64,000 nt of DNA from Nocardia sp. CNY236 (GTDB lineage Bacteria > Actinomycetota > Actinomycetes > Mycobacteriales > Mycobacteriaceae). This document shows positions 9,012 through 17,445 of the stretch, piece after piece. Location: assembly GCF_000482385.1 (NCBI RefSeq), contig NZ_KI519393.1, positions 152,393 to 216,392 of the forward strand, in the 5' to 3' direction. Position 1 is the first letter of the stretch. Each line of letters opens with the position of its first letter. The notes below the pieces were generated by a model that had not been told where the DNA came from, searched no databases, and saw only the letters and a program-made list of their open reading frames with translations. A program made the translations under genes and the position numbers.

Positions 9012-9812
9012 GTGCCCTTCGCTCGCGCGATCGACGCCGACATCCATTACGAGGATAGCGGCGGTGACGGCCCCATAGTCCTGCTGGCGCATGAATTCCT
9101 CATGGACCGTACGATGTTCGCCGCCCAAATGACCGCGCTGGCACCGGAATTCCGGATCGTCTCCTGGGACGCACGCGGCCATGGCCGCACCAGAGACGAA
9201 GGGCTGCCGTTCACCTACTGGACCGCCGCGCGCGACGCCCTGACAGTGCTCGACCATCTCGGCGCCGAACACGCCGTCGTCGGCGGCACCGCACAAGGCG
9301 GCTTCACCGCGCTACGCACCGCGCTGATCGCACCGGAACGCGTTTCCGCATTGATCCTGATCAGCACCGAAGCCCACGGTCCGACGCCCGGGCAATCGGC
9401 CGCCACGCTGCAGTTCCTGCGACAGTGGTACGACCATGGCACCCACGAGCAAGCCGTGCACCAACTGGCCTATTGGTTGATCGGCGACGACGAGCGGTAT
9501 CGGGCGATCTGGATCCAGCGGTGGATGACGCACGACCGGCGCGGCATCGAGGTCGCGGCGAACTGCTTGGTGAACCGAGATTCGGTATCGAATCGACTTC
9601 GCGAAATCACGTGCCCAGTCTTGGTGGTCCATCCCACCGCCAGCGGAATGGACCGCCGTCGTGCCCAGCAGATGGCCCGCGGGCTGGCCGCGGCCACGTT
9701 CGTCGAGATCGCAGACGCGCATCTGGCGGCAACAATGACCCATCCGGGACCGGTGAACCGCGCGATTCGGCAGTTTCTGCGCGCGCCGATGAGGAGCGCC
9801 CAGGGTCGATGA
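9012..9812 (+). CDS. Alpha/beta-hydrolase fold protein lacking the serine nucleophile
   Basis: From GTG 9012 a 266-aa alpha/beta-hydrolase: HYEDSGGDGPIVLLAHEFLMD at the N-terminus, SWDARGHGRT, a nucleophile elbow reading GGTAQGG, a cap region with WIQRWMTHDRRG, and a C-terminal ADAHLAATMTHP that supplies the catalytic-type His. Aligned on the family pattern G-x-S-x-G, the nucleophile position is Ala, so ordinary ester hydrolysis is not expected; a non-hydrolytic or cofactor-free reaction is possible. The substrate is unknown. The longer open frame upstream overlaps guaA antisense and was not used. Tandem repeats begin at its last codons. Confidence 0.75.
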   Translation: MPFARAIDADIHYEDSGGDGPIVLLAHEFLMDRTMFAAQMTALAPEFRIVSWDARGHGRTRDEGLPFTYWTAARDALTVLDHLGAEHAVVGGTAQGGFTALRTALIAPERVSALILISTEAHGPTPGQSAATLQFLRQWYDHGTHEQAVHQLAYWLIGDDERYRAIWIQRWMTHDRRGIEVAANCLVNRDSVSNRLREITCPVLVVHPTASGMDRRRAQQMARGLAAATFVEIADAHLAATMTHPGPVNRAIRQFLRAPMRSAQGR

Positions 9813-9879
9813 GCCACTGACCCCGGGCGGGGTCGATGAACCACTGACCCCGGGCGGGGTCGATGAACCACCGACCCCG
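9804..9879. repeat. 27-bp tandem repeat (2.8 copies) with terminator-like hairpins between convergent genes
   Basis: The unit GGTCGATGAACCACTGACCC plus CGGGCGG occurs at 9804-9830 and 9831-9857 (one G/A difference), with a partial third copy from 9858. The first copy contains the stop codon of the hydrolase gene, so the gene end itself has been copied. Each junction contains GACCCC-GGGC-GGGGTC, a 6-bp stem with a 4-base loop. Lying between a plus-strand and a minus-strand gene end, it may work as a two-way terminator; there is no clear T-tract. Confidence 0.75.
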
Positions 9880-9898
9880 ATGCCGGACAGGCGCCGGG

Positions 9899-11059
9899 TC
9901 ACACCCGAACGCTCAGACCCACTTTCTGGAACTCCTTGAGATCCGAATAGCCGGCCTTCGCCATCGAACGCCGCAAGCCCCCGACGACATTCAACGAACC
10001 GCACGGATCGTTGGACGGACCGTGCAGCACTCGCTCCAAGCTCGGGCGGGGCGCTTCACCCGAATCGTCCCCGAGGTGCCACCCCTGGCCCACATGGAGC
10101 AGCGACCCGCGCGGCACCGATGGATGCGCCACCGCCGAGGGCCAGTACCAGCCGCGCCCTGGCGCCTCTGCGGCGCTCGCAAGCGGTACACCGAGCATGG
10201 CTGCATCCGCACCACAAGCGATCGCCTTGGCCAACTGCCCCGAGGTGGCAATGTCGCCGTCGGCGATGACGTGCACATAGCGGCCACCGGTCTCGTCGAG
10301 ATAGTCCCGGCGCGCCGCAGCGGCGTCGGCAATCGCAGTGGCCATCGGCACACCGATACCGAGCACCTCCCCAGTGGTGGTCGCACCGGGGAAGGAGCCG
10401 TAACCGACGATCACGCCTGCGGCTCCGGTGCGCATCAAATGCAATGCGGTGCGGTGATCACTCACACCACCCGCGACCACCGGCACATCCAGTTCGGCGA
10501 TGAAAGTCTTGAGGTTCAACGGCTCACCGTCGCCGACATGCTCGGCGGAGATGATCGTGCCGTGCACCACCAGCAGGTCTATGCCCGCCCGCAGCAACGC
10601 CGGAGTCAGAGCGCGTGCATTCTGCGGACTCACCCGCACTGCCACCGTGACCCCGGCTGCGTGGACCTGCGCGATGGCCGCCGCGAGCAGATCCGGCTGC
10701 ATCGGCGCGGCGTGCAGTTCCTGCAACAGCGCCACGGCGTGCTGGTACCCCCCTTTCTCCACCACCTCGAGCAACTGGTCGATCTTCGCGGAGACATCGG
10801 CGTGCCGCGCCCACAGCCCTTCGCCATTGATCACGCCGAGACCGCCGAGACGGCCGAGTTCGATCGCGAACTCCGGCGATACCAGCGCGTCGGTCGGATG
10901 CGCGAGCAGCGGGATATCGAACCGATAGGCGTCCAGTTGCCACGCCAGCGAGACCTGCTTCGACGATCGGGTTCGACGCGAAGGAACGATGTCGACATCG
11001 TCCAACTCGTAAGTACGCCGGGCGGTCCGGCCCATGCCGATCTCCACCATATCGCGCAC
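9899..11059 (-). CDS. guaB3: GuaB3, IMP dehydrogenase family protein
   Basis: A 386-aa TIM-barrel protein of the GuaB3 branch (Rv3410c type): GRTARRTYELDDVDIVPSRRT at the start, SPEFAIELGRLGGLGVINGEG, VRVSPQNA, PVVAGGVSDHRTALHLMRTG, and ending KAGYSDLKEFQKVGL. CBS domains are absent, and the IMPDH loop with catalytic Cys (GPGSICTTR in GuaB2) is replaced by VGYGSFPGATTTGEVLG. Its biochemical role in actinobacteria is not clear to me. GGAGAA five bases before GTG 11059 supports that start; the ATG at 11050 (MVEIGMG) is the alternative. It follows guaB2 by 159 bases in the same direction. Confidence 0.93.
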   Translation of the reverse strand: MRDMVEIGMGRTARRTYELDDVDIVPSRRTRSSKQVSLAWQLDAYRFDIPLLAHPTDALVSPEFAIELGRLGGLGVINGEGLWARHADVSAKIDQLLEVVEKGGYQHAVALLQELHAAPMQPDLLAAAIAQVHAAGVTVAVRVSPQNARALTPALLRAGIDLLVVHGTIISAEHVGDGEPLNLKTFIAELDVPVVAGGVSDHRTALHLMRTGAAGVIVGYGSFPGATTTGEVLGIGVPMATAIADAAAARRDYLDETGGRYVHVIADGDIATSGQLAKAIACGADAAMLGVPLASAAEAPGRGWYWPSAVAHPSVPRGSLLHVGQGWHLGDDSGEAPRPSLERVLHGPSNDPCGSLNVVGGLRRSMAKAGYSDLKEFQKVGLSVRV

Positions 11060-11218
11060 GCGAATTCTCCTTAGTTCTTGCAGCAGCTGCCGCTCGAGTT
11101 CTTGCAGCGCCGGTCGGTCGGCATTTCACGGTCCGACCGCGCCCATGGGCAAGGACCTCCACCGCCAGGGCCGCCCATGCACAGCGAACCGAGCGGCACC
11201 TCCACGACGGTAGTGGGG

Positions 11219-12763
11219 TCAGTCGCGACCGGTGTAGTTCGGTGCCTCGACAGTCATGGTGATGTCGTGCGGATGACTCTCTTTCAGACCCGCCGCAGTG
11301 ATCTGCACGAACTGTGCCTCCTGCAGTTGTGCGATCGACTGCGACCCGGTGTATCCCATGGCCGCGCGTAGCCCGCCGATCAGCTGATGGATGACCTGGT
11401 CGACCGGCCCGCGGAAGGGTACGCGACCCTCGATGCCCTCCGGTACCAGTTTGTCCTCGGCCAGCACGTCGTCCTGGAAGTACCGGTCCTTGGAAAACGA
11501 CTTGACCTGTCCACGGCCTTGCATGGCGCCGAGGGATCCCATACCGCGGTAGCTCTTGAACTGCTTGCCGCCGACCAGGATCAGCTCGCCCGGCGACTCG
11601 GCGGTGCCAGCAAGCAAGGAACCCAACATCACCGAGGACGCGCCCGCGGCGATGGCCTTGGCGATATCGCCCGAGAACTGGATGCCACCGTCGGCGATGA
11701 CCGGGACACCCGCGGGCTTGCAAACAGCGACCGCCTCCAGGATCGCGGTGATCTGCGGCGCTCCGACGCCGGCGACGACCCGAGTGGTACAGATGGAGCC
11801 GGGACCGACGCCCACCTTGACTGCGTCGGCGCCCGCTTCGACCAGGACTGCTGCGCCCGCCCGCGTCGCAACATTGCCGCCGACGACCTGGATCCGGTCA
11901 CCGACCTCCGACTTGACCTTGGCCACCATCTGCACCACCTGTGCTTGATGGCCGTGCGCGGTATCGACCACCAGCACGTCGACGCCGGCGTCGGCAAGCG
12001 TCATCGCCCGCGACCACGCGTCCTCCCCGACGCCGACGGCTGCGCCGACCAGCAAGCGCCCGTCCCGGTCCTTGGTGGCATTCGGGTATTGGTCGGTCTT
12101 GACGAAATCCTTGACCGTGATCAGACCACGCAACCGACCGTTGCCGTCGACGATCGGCAGCTTCTCCACCTTGTGGCGACGTAGCAGCCCGAGTGCAGCC
12201 TCGGCAGTCACACCCTCCTGTGCAGTGATCAGCGGAGCCTTGGTCATCACATCGGCCACCTTGCGGTTCTGATCCACCTCGAAGCGCATGTCGCGATTGG
12301 TGATGATGCCCACAAGAGCGCCGGTTTCGTCCACCACGGGAAGCCCCGAAATACGGAACCGCGCGCACATGGCGTCGACTTCGGCAAGCGTATCGGATGG
12401 GCGGCAGGTCACTGGATCTGTGACCATACCTGCCTCCGACCGCTTGACCGTCTCTACTTGAGACGCTTGATCGGCTGCCGAAAGGTTGCGATGCAATACT
12501 CCCATGCCGCCCGCACGAGCCATTGCAATGGCCATTCTCGCCTCGGTTACCGTGTCCATCGCAGAACTGACCAATGGAGTGCGCAACCGGACTTCTCGAG
12601 TCAGTTGGCTGGTGGTCGCCACGGCGCTGGGAATCAGATCCGAAGCGGCCGGCAACAACAGCACATCGTCGAAGGTGAGGCCGAGCATGGCAATCTTGTT
12701 CGGATCGTCACCACCCGTAGGAGGGCGGACTGCAATTCGTTCGCCCGATACGGGACTACTCAT
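11219..12763 (-). CDS. guaB2: IMP dehydrogenase (GuaB2)
   Basis: A 514-aa IMP dehydrogenase, the NAD-dependent step from IMP to XMP. Visible: LTFDDVLLLPAAS near the N-terminus, two CBS domains (PVTCRPSDTLAEV to VKDF), the catalytic loop GPGSICTTRVVAGVGAPQ with its Cys, VIADGGIQFSGD, and the flap GSLGAMQGRG. Start ATG 12763 is chosen because AGGAGGGG lies at 12773-12780; the longer open frame runs into the divergent gene region. It forms the GMP branch with guaB3 and guaA. Confidence 0.97.
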   Translation of the reverse strand: MSSPVSGERIAVRPPTGGDDPNKIAMLGLTFDDVLLLPAASDLIPSAVATTSQLTREVRLRTPLVSSAMDTVTEARMAIAMARAGGMGVLHRNLSAADQASQVETVKRSEAGMVTDPVTCRPSDTLAEVDAMCARFRISGLPVVDETGALVGIITNRDMRFEVDQNRKVADVMTKAPLITAQEGVTAEAALGLLRRHKVEKLPIVDGNGRLRGLITVKDFVKTDQYPNATKDRDGRLLVGAAVGVGEDAWSRAMTLADAGVDVLVVDTAHGHQAQVVQMVAKVKSEVGDRIQVVGGNVATRAGAAVLVEAGADAVKVGVGPGSICTTRVVAGVGAPQITAILEAVAVCKPAGVPVIADGGIQFSGDIAKAIAAGASSVMLGSLLAGTAESPGELILVGGKQFKSYRGMGSLGAMQGRGQVKSFSKDRYFQDDVLAEDKLVPEGIEGRVPFRGPVDQVIHQLIGGLRAAMGYTGSQSIAQLQEAQFVQITAAGLKESHPHDITMTVEAPNYTGRD

Positions 12764-12990
12764 TCGGATCGACCCCTCCTGGACCTCGATAGCGACCGGC
12801 GCCGGACGAACCGGCGCCGTGACGACTGAATGGGATGGACGGCGGCATTCGGCGGCAATGCTGTCGCGACCACCGGAGCCTGCGCCCAATGGTATCTGCC
12901 CGGAAAACTCACCAGTGAAGCGAGCCCGGCACCGAAACTGGCGGAGCGCATCGCTGGCGCAGACCGCCCTGTTCTGCGTACCGTGGGGGT

Positions 12991-13404
12991 GTGCGCGACC
13001 ATCTACCACCTGGCTTGCCGCCGGATCCGTTCGCCGGAGACCCCTCCGACCCGTCCGCCGCGCTCGATGCCATCGAGCCTGGCGAGCCGCTGGATCCTCA
13101 CGAGCGCCTCGCGGTCGAGGAGGATCTCGCCGATCTGGCGGTATACGAAGCTCTGTTGGCCCACCGTGGTATCCGTGGGCTCGTGGTCAGCTGCGAGGAC
13201 TGCAGGCAGGACCACTACCACGACTGGGACATGTTGCGCGCCAACCTGCTTCAGTTGCTGGTCGACGGGACTGTCCGCCCCCATGAACCCGCCTACGATC
13301 CGACACCGGAAGCGTACGTGACGTGGGACTACTGCCGCGGCTACGCGGACGCCTCGATGAACGAGGCATTCCAGGGCGACGGGTTCGACGGACTCGACGG
13401 CTGA
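12991..13404 (+). CDS. DUF5319 family protein
   Basis: A 137-aa acidic protein starting at GTG 12991 (RDHLPPGLPPDPFAGDPSDPS). It matches the Rv3412/DUF5319 family of mycobacteria in length, motif (LVVSCEDCRQDHYHDWDMLRANLLQLL) and place: divergent from guaB2 and convergent with rsdA. The pair of Cys in CEDC and the His-rich HYHDWD suggest a metal- or redox-linked site, but no function is established. The Asp/Pro-rich N-terminus is probably disordered. Confidence 0.85.
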   Translation: MRDHLPPGLPPDPFAGDPSDPSAALDAIEPGEPLDPHERLAVEEDLADLAVYEALLAHRGIRGLVVSCEDCRQDHYHDWDMLRANLLQLLVDGTVRPHEPAYDPTPEAYVTWDYCRGYADASMNEAFQGDGFDGLDG

Positions 13405-13558
13405 AACACGGCTCTGCGCGCATCCTCACCGCACCCTCCACCGTGGAGCCGCTGCCCGTGGATCTCCGTCACACACGACCGACGGCGTGATGCCGACTAC
13501 TGAGGACGGGTCCGACAAATAGCACCGGGCGTGCCGTTGCCCTCTCCGCTCTCCGCGA

Positions 13559-14689
13559 TCAGCGACCGGGCTGACCCGGTCGGTCCGCCTGACTGTCCTC
13601 TGGCTCTGGGGCATCGGTTTGCCCACTATTTCCTTCGGTTTGCCCATTGTTGCCTGACGGCTCCGCCCCGGGGGGTGGGACAGCCGTTGTCGCATCTGGC
13701 GGCGGTGTCGGCTCCTCAGTCACCCGCGGCGGCTCTGTAGGTGCGGTAGTTGCCGCCGGCGGTGTGGTCGGCGACAGTGAGCCAGTCACCACGGTTGGAG
13801 CGCTCCCAGTCGGGGGCACGGTGGTCGCGTCGGGGTTGGGCTCCGTCGCGTCCGCCGACTGCGACGCAGCGCTGCCCCCCTCGCCCGGCATCCGCAGCAC
13901 TGTCGGCCCGCTATCTGAGGTCACCGCGCCGGACGACGTCGTCGTCGTCGTGCTAGCACTGGAGGGTGTGACGGAATCTCCGGACTGCGCAGTCACCGGC
14001 TCGAGCTGGTCGGCCAGCCCCGGCGACACCTTGCGAAGTTCTACGAACAGACGTTGCCACTCGGTCATCAGCTCGTTGCGCTTGTCGACATTGCTGACCT
14101 GCGTAGCGTTCTCCTTGGCCCGCTCGAGTCGCTCCTTCGCCTGAGTCGGGTTCTGCGTCACCAACGCCGATGCCTCGGTCAGGTCGTCGTCCGCCCGCTG
14201 CACGACGGTCGTCTGGGCTTGTTCACTGAAGACGACCTCTTTGACCCGCCAGAGCGGATCGCCTGGCTCCGCGCCATAGGAGAACGCCGTCATGCCACCG
14301 ATGACCAGAGCCACCGCGGCCGCGAAGCCAAGGATCGGACGCAGCAGCCGCAGTCGTGCGCCGCTGCGGGCTTCCTGCCGGACCTGCCGAGCGCCGATCT
14401 CCTGGTTGACCGCGGCCACGATCACATCTAGATCAGGCTCAGCAGGCATCGGTGCAGCGATCAGCTCCGCCCGCCAATCCCTGAGCAGTGTTGCGAACCG
14501 ATGTTCCTCGGCATCGTCGGTGTTCACCGGACCGCCGCTTGCGATGGCGTCGATCAGAGCGTCGTCGCGGCGAACCGCGACGATGTCGACCGGGGCGACG
14601 TCAGCGGAAGCCTCGGCGTAGGGGCCGCTGTTCGGCGATCCGAGCTGCGCCTTCCAGTCGTGCGGACCACCCTCGCCATCCCTAGCCAT
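13559..14689 (-). CDS. rsdA: RsdA, membrane-bound anti-sigma-D factor
   Basis: A 376-aa single-pass protein. The N-terminal cytosolic region (about 1-135) carries VDIVAVRRDDALIDAIA, the short segment by which RsdA holds SigD. One transmembrane helix follows (LGFAAAVALVIGGMTAF), then an extracytoplasmic domain (EPGDPLWRVKEVVFSEQA, a helical segment RLERAKENATQVS) and a long Thr/Pro/Ser-rich tail. Start ATG 14689 overlaps the sigD stop by 8 bases, so the pair is coupled. In M. tuberculosis RsdA is degraded to release SigD in starvation. The Pro/Thr tail may span the cell wall. Confidence 0.92.
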   Translation of the reverse strand: MARDGEGGPHDWKAQLGSPNSGPYAEASADVAPVDIVAVRRDDALIDAIASGGPVNTDDAEEHRFATLLRDWRAELIAAPMPAEPDLDVIVAAVNQEIGARQVRQEARSGARLRLLRPILGFAAAVALVIGGMTAFSYGAEPGDPLWRVKEVVFSEQAQTTVVQRADDDLTEASALVTQNPTQAKERLERAKENATQVSNVDKRNELMTEWQRLFVELRKVSPGLADQLEPVTAQSGDSVTPSSASTTTTTSSGAVTSDSGPTVLRMPGEGGSAASQSADATEPNPDATTVPPTGSAPTVVTGSLSPTTPPAATTAPTEPPRVTEEPTPPPDATTAVPPPGAEPSGNNGQTEGNSGQTDAPEPEDSQADRPGQPGR

Positions 14690-15260
14690 ACATTTCACCT
14701 GCCCTCGCCACATACGACTTGAGTTTTGCGAGCGCTCTGTGCTGAGCCACTCGCACCGCGCCTGCCGTACTGCCCACGGCAACTGCGGTTTCTTCGGCCG
14801 ACAAACCCATGACCAGGCGCAAGATCAAAATCTCTCGATGCTTCTCCGGAAGCGTGGCGAGCAGATGGTTCATCTGTCTGCTCGTCTCGGATTCGAGAGC
14901 TCGTTGTTCCGGACCTTGGTCGGTGGATGTTACATCTGGTACTTCGGCCATCGCCTCGGCCTTGTTACGAGCGGCATTGCGGTGAGCGTCGGCGACCTTG
15001 TGTGCAGCGATTCCGTAGACGAAGGCCATGAAGGGCCTGCCTTGATCCTGATATCTGGGCAAGGCAGTCATCACGGCCAGGCAAACCTCCTGTGCGACAT
15101 CATCCGCGGAGAATTGCCCACGCTCCGCGACTCCGACCCGCGCGCGGCAATAACGCACCACGAGCGGGCGGATCATTTCCAGTACCTGGGCTAGAGCGGA
15201 TCTGTCACCCCGCCCAGCGGCAGCGACAGCAAGCGCCAACTCTTCGCCCGTGTGCGTCAT
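14682..15260 (-). CDS. sigD: ECF RNA polymerase sigma factor SigD
   Basis: An ECF sigma factor of the SigD group. Region 2 reads FSADDVAQEVCLAVMTALPRYQ and GRPFMAFVYGIAAHKVADAHR; region 4 reads LPEKHREILILRLVMGLSAEETAVAVGS. From ATG 15260 it has 192 residues. A longer in-frame start at 15320 gives 212 residues, the length annotated for the M. tuberculosis protein. The extra stretch (CHFVTPGIPLTM) resembles the M. tuberculosis one mainly where the DNA reads GTAACG, which may be a promoter rather than code. It is coupled to rsdA by an 8-base overlap. Confidence 0.93.
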   Translation of the reverse strand: MTHTGEELALAVAAAGRGDRSALAQVLEMIRPLVVRYCRARVGVAERGQFSADDVAQEVCLAVMTALPRYQDQGRPFMAFVYGIAAHKVADAHRNAARNKAEAMAEVPDVTSTDQGPEQRALESETSRQMNHLLATLPEKHREILILRLVMGLSAEETAVAVGSTAGAVRVAQHRALAKLKSYVARAGEMYG

Positions 15261-15285
15261 CGTCAGAGGTATTCCCGGCGTTACA
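15258..15285 (-). promoter_or_regulatory. Possible SigD-type autoregulatory promoter
   Basis: On the minus strand GTAACG is followed, after exactly 16 bases, by CGATGA. GTAACG resembles the -35 hexamer described for SigD-dependent promoters of M. tuberculosis. The -10-like element overlaps the ATG at 15260, so a transcript from here would lose that start, a point against either this promoter or this start. Tentative. Confidence 0.3.
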
Positions 15286-15422
15286 AAGTGGCACGGTCCG
15301 ATGGTGACCAGTGCTTCCACCGAAGGGGCGGAACGGAATCAACAATAGCGACCCGGCACGACGCGTCGGGCACTATGGTCGGGCCCGAGCCCTGGGCGCC
15401 GCAACGGTTGTTGTGAGATTCG

Positions 15423-16301
15423 TCAAGCTCCCAAGGGACGAAGCATTCCGCCACGACGCGCAAGGATTGCGGCGCACTCGGCCGCCTCCTGCGTCGCAGT
15501 CTCGACACCCAGTCCGGCTCGCAGCATGGCGCACGCCCACTGCAATGGAAGCAGACCGTATTCGCGGCATTGCACGGAGACTTCTGCGGCCACCGTGTCC
15601 GAACGCTCCCGGGCTCCGGCGGCGGCCGCCGTGGCGGCGACCAACAGACGGGACTTGACCTGGTGCCGCACCGAGGGTGCGGATTCCGCTCGTTGCGCCG
15701 CGACTGCCGCATGCTCACATGCTGCCCGGAAATCTCCTGTTGCCATGGCGGTTTCGGCAAATACCCACTGGAGCCGGATCTCCGGTCGCCAACTGCCGCC
15801 GTGCGGCAGCGTTGCGGTGGCGCGGCGCAGCAACCGACTGGCCATCGAAAATCGGCCGGCGCCGAGCGCGTCTGCAGCGAGTCCGGTGAGCGCGTCACAG
15901 AGCGCGTCGGCCGCATCCGGTACATAGCTCTGCCGCGTATTCGAAATCTCCACACCCCTCACACCGCTGGTTGCTGTATCGGTGCCGAGAATCACGGCTG
16001 CGGCGCGCCCGTCGAAAGCGGCGGCGCGCCGGTGCCAGCCGAGCTGACGAAGGATGGAACCCTCCGTACTCTCGGCCAACGACCGCAACACCGGGTCGGC
16101 TGTGTGGTCGTAGACCTTTTGCACTTCGACGCGCGCCGCGGCATACCGTCCCTGCCCGCACAGCGCCACCGCGCGATACCACCGCCCGAGCACGTCCGGG
16201 GCAGACGGTAGCTCGCCGGCGGCACGACCCGGGTCGGCACCGAAGGCGATGTCGGCGAGGACCACGGTCGGTGACTCTCCCAGCGGAGTGTATGCAGACA
16301 C
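15423..16301 (-). CDS. Conserved hypothetical protein with TPR-like helices (Rv3415c-like)
   Basis: A 292-aa protein rich in Ala, Arg and Glu, with repeating paired helices (for example VLGRWYRAVALCGQGRYAAARVEV and ASRLLRRATATLPHGG) as in tetratricopeptide scaffolds. It has no signal peptide or membrane segment. Gene size, repeated helix pattern and place between sigD and whiB3 match Rv3415c. Its role is unknown; a regulatory or protein-binding part near sigD is possible from position only. The same-strand gap to sigD is about 160 bases. Confidence 0.75.
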   Translation of the reverse strand: MSAYTPLGESPTVVLADIAFGADPGRAAGELPSAPDVLGRWYRAVALCGQGRYAAARVEVQKVYDHTADPVLRSLAESTEGSILRQLGWHRRAAAFDGRAAAVILGTDTATSGVRGVEISNTRQSYVPDAADALCDALTGLAADALGAGRFSMASRLLRRATATLPHGGSWRPEIRLQWVFAETAMATGDFRAACEHAAVAAQRAESAPSVRHQVKSRLLVAATAAAAGARERSDTVAAEVSVQCREYGLLPLQWACAMLRAGLGVETATQEAAECAAILARRGGMLRPLGA

Positions 16302-16912
16302 GGGCGCACTCTATACGTGCGCCGCACAGGGACACCGACGAATAGTGTCCCAGGCGTCAGCAACCCGCCGCATTCAACCGTCGCGGCCGTGTTGCCATCA
16401 CGTAAAATGGCTTCGTCACCCGAAGGGCAGCCTGGACAGGAATTCACAGGAATTTCTGTCAATTAACCTGCATGCCTCGTTTCTTGCATCATCGGTCCCC
16501 ATGACCCGTGCACCGCCGGCATCCGCCTGCCACGGCCTCGCGCACGGCTTACGGAGGTCTGGGCAGCACATCAGAGCCGATGCCGCTACCTGCGGAAACT
16601 CAGTCGATTCGCCCGCGCGAACCCTATACCGTGCAGCGACGAATCCATCAGTATCTCTGGATCGGCCATGAAAGTAAATACTCGGCAGGTTAATTTTATC
16701 GACATGAGAACCAGAAACGGCTATCGCAGACTATTGACGGAATTTTGCAGCTGGACATAACGTATCTCATCGCCACGGACGGCGCCGGCCGAAATCGCGG
16801 CGAGTTCGAGGCCGCACCCCTGGGTACCTCTCGCTACGGCGCCGTGGCCCAAAAACCGTTGCAGAACAACTGCTCGACAACGTCGACGAGCTCGCACCAC
16901 GAGGAGTTCACC
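16302..16912. promoter_or_regulatory. Long intergenic region upstream of whiB3
   Basis: About 610 bases between two divergent genes, AT-rich from roughly 16440 to 16770. I see no convincing gene. A promoter-like pair TTGACG (16734-16739) and TAACGT (16758-16763) with 18 bases between faces whiB3 and would leave a leader of about 140 bases. The open frame in register upstream of whiB3 lacks protein-like composition. WhiB3 genes often have long, regulated leaders, which fits. Confidence 0.4.
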
Positions 16913-17206
16913 ATGCCCATGCCGACCCACCTCCCGGGCCCCAACGCCGATGTCTGGGATTGGCAGATGCGAGGGTCCTGCCGCGGGCAGGACTCCGCGG
17001 TGTTCTTCCACCCCGACGGCGAACGCGGCCGAGCCCGCACCGCACGGGAGATGCGCGCCAAGGAGATCTGCCGCGCCTGCCCGGTGCTCATGCAGTGCCG
17101 CGCGCATGCACTGAAAGTGAGCGAGCCCTATGGCATCTGGGGCGGCATGTCGGAAGCCGAGCGCGAAATGCACGCTCGACGCCATCGCCGCCGGATGGCG
17201 GTCTGA
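16913..17206 (+). CDS. whiB3: WhiB3-type iron-sulphur redox regulator
   Basis: A 97-aa WhiB protein starting at ATG 16913 (MPMPTHLPGPNADVWDWQM), closely matching WhiB3 (Rv3416). The four Fe-S cysteines are visible in GSCRG and in EICRACPVLMQCRAH (C-x2-C-x5-C), followed by the WhiB turn GIWGGM and a basic tail RRHRRRMAV for DNA binding. WhiB3 senses redox state and nitric oxide and binds the principal sigma factor (family knowledge). Its place between the Rv3415c-like gene and groEL1, here separated by a SigK-like pair, agrees with mycobacteria. Confidence 0.95.
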   Translation: MPMPTHLPGPNADVWDWQMRGSCRGQDSAVFFHPDGERGRARTAREMRAKEICRACPVLMQCRAHALKVSEPYGIWGGMSEAEREMHARRHRRRMAV

Positions 17207-17445
17207 CCGAATCTTCTCCCATCCACGTGGCACCGAGCATCGAATGCCTAGCAGATAACAGGCGACTACAACAGGCTCCACGGCGCCCATTCAGCTGAGC
17301 CGGTCACGGGAACCGCGATCGGTTCCGCACCGTAGGTCGGCGCGCAGGTTGCGATCGGAACGTAGCCGCTTTCGCAGGAGTGTCGGTCCCCGCGGGCCGA
17401 CGCGCACCCCCACCGATCGGGAGGTGATAGCAACCCGCTACGGTA

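Noticed and set aside
16249..16671. 140-codon plus-strand frame before whiB3
   Set aside because: Partly antisense to the Rv3415c-like gene, no ribosome site, unlike a protein in composition.
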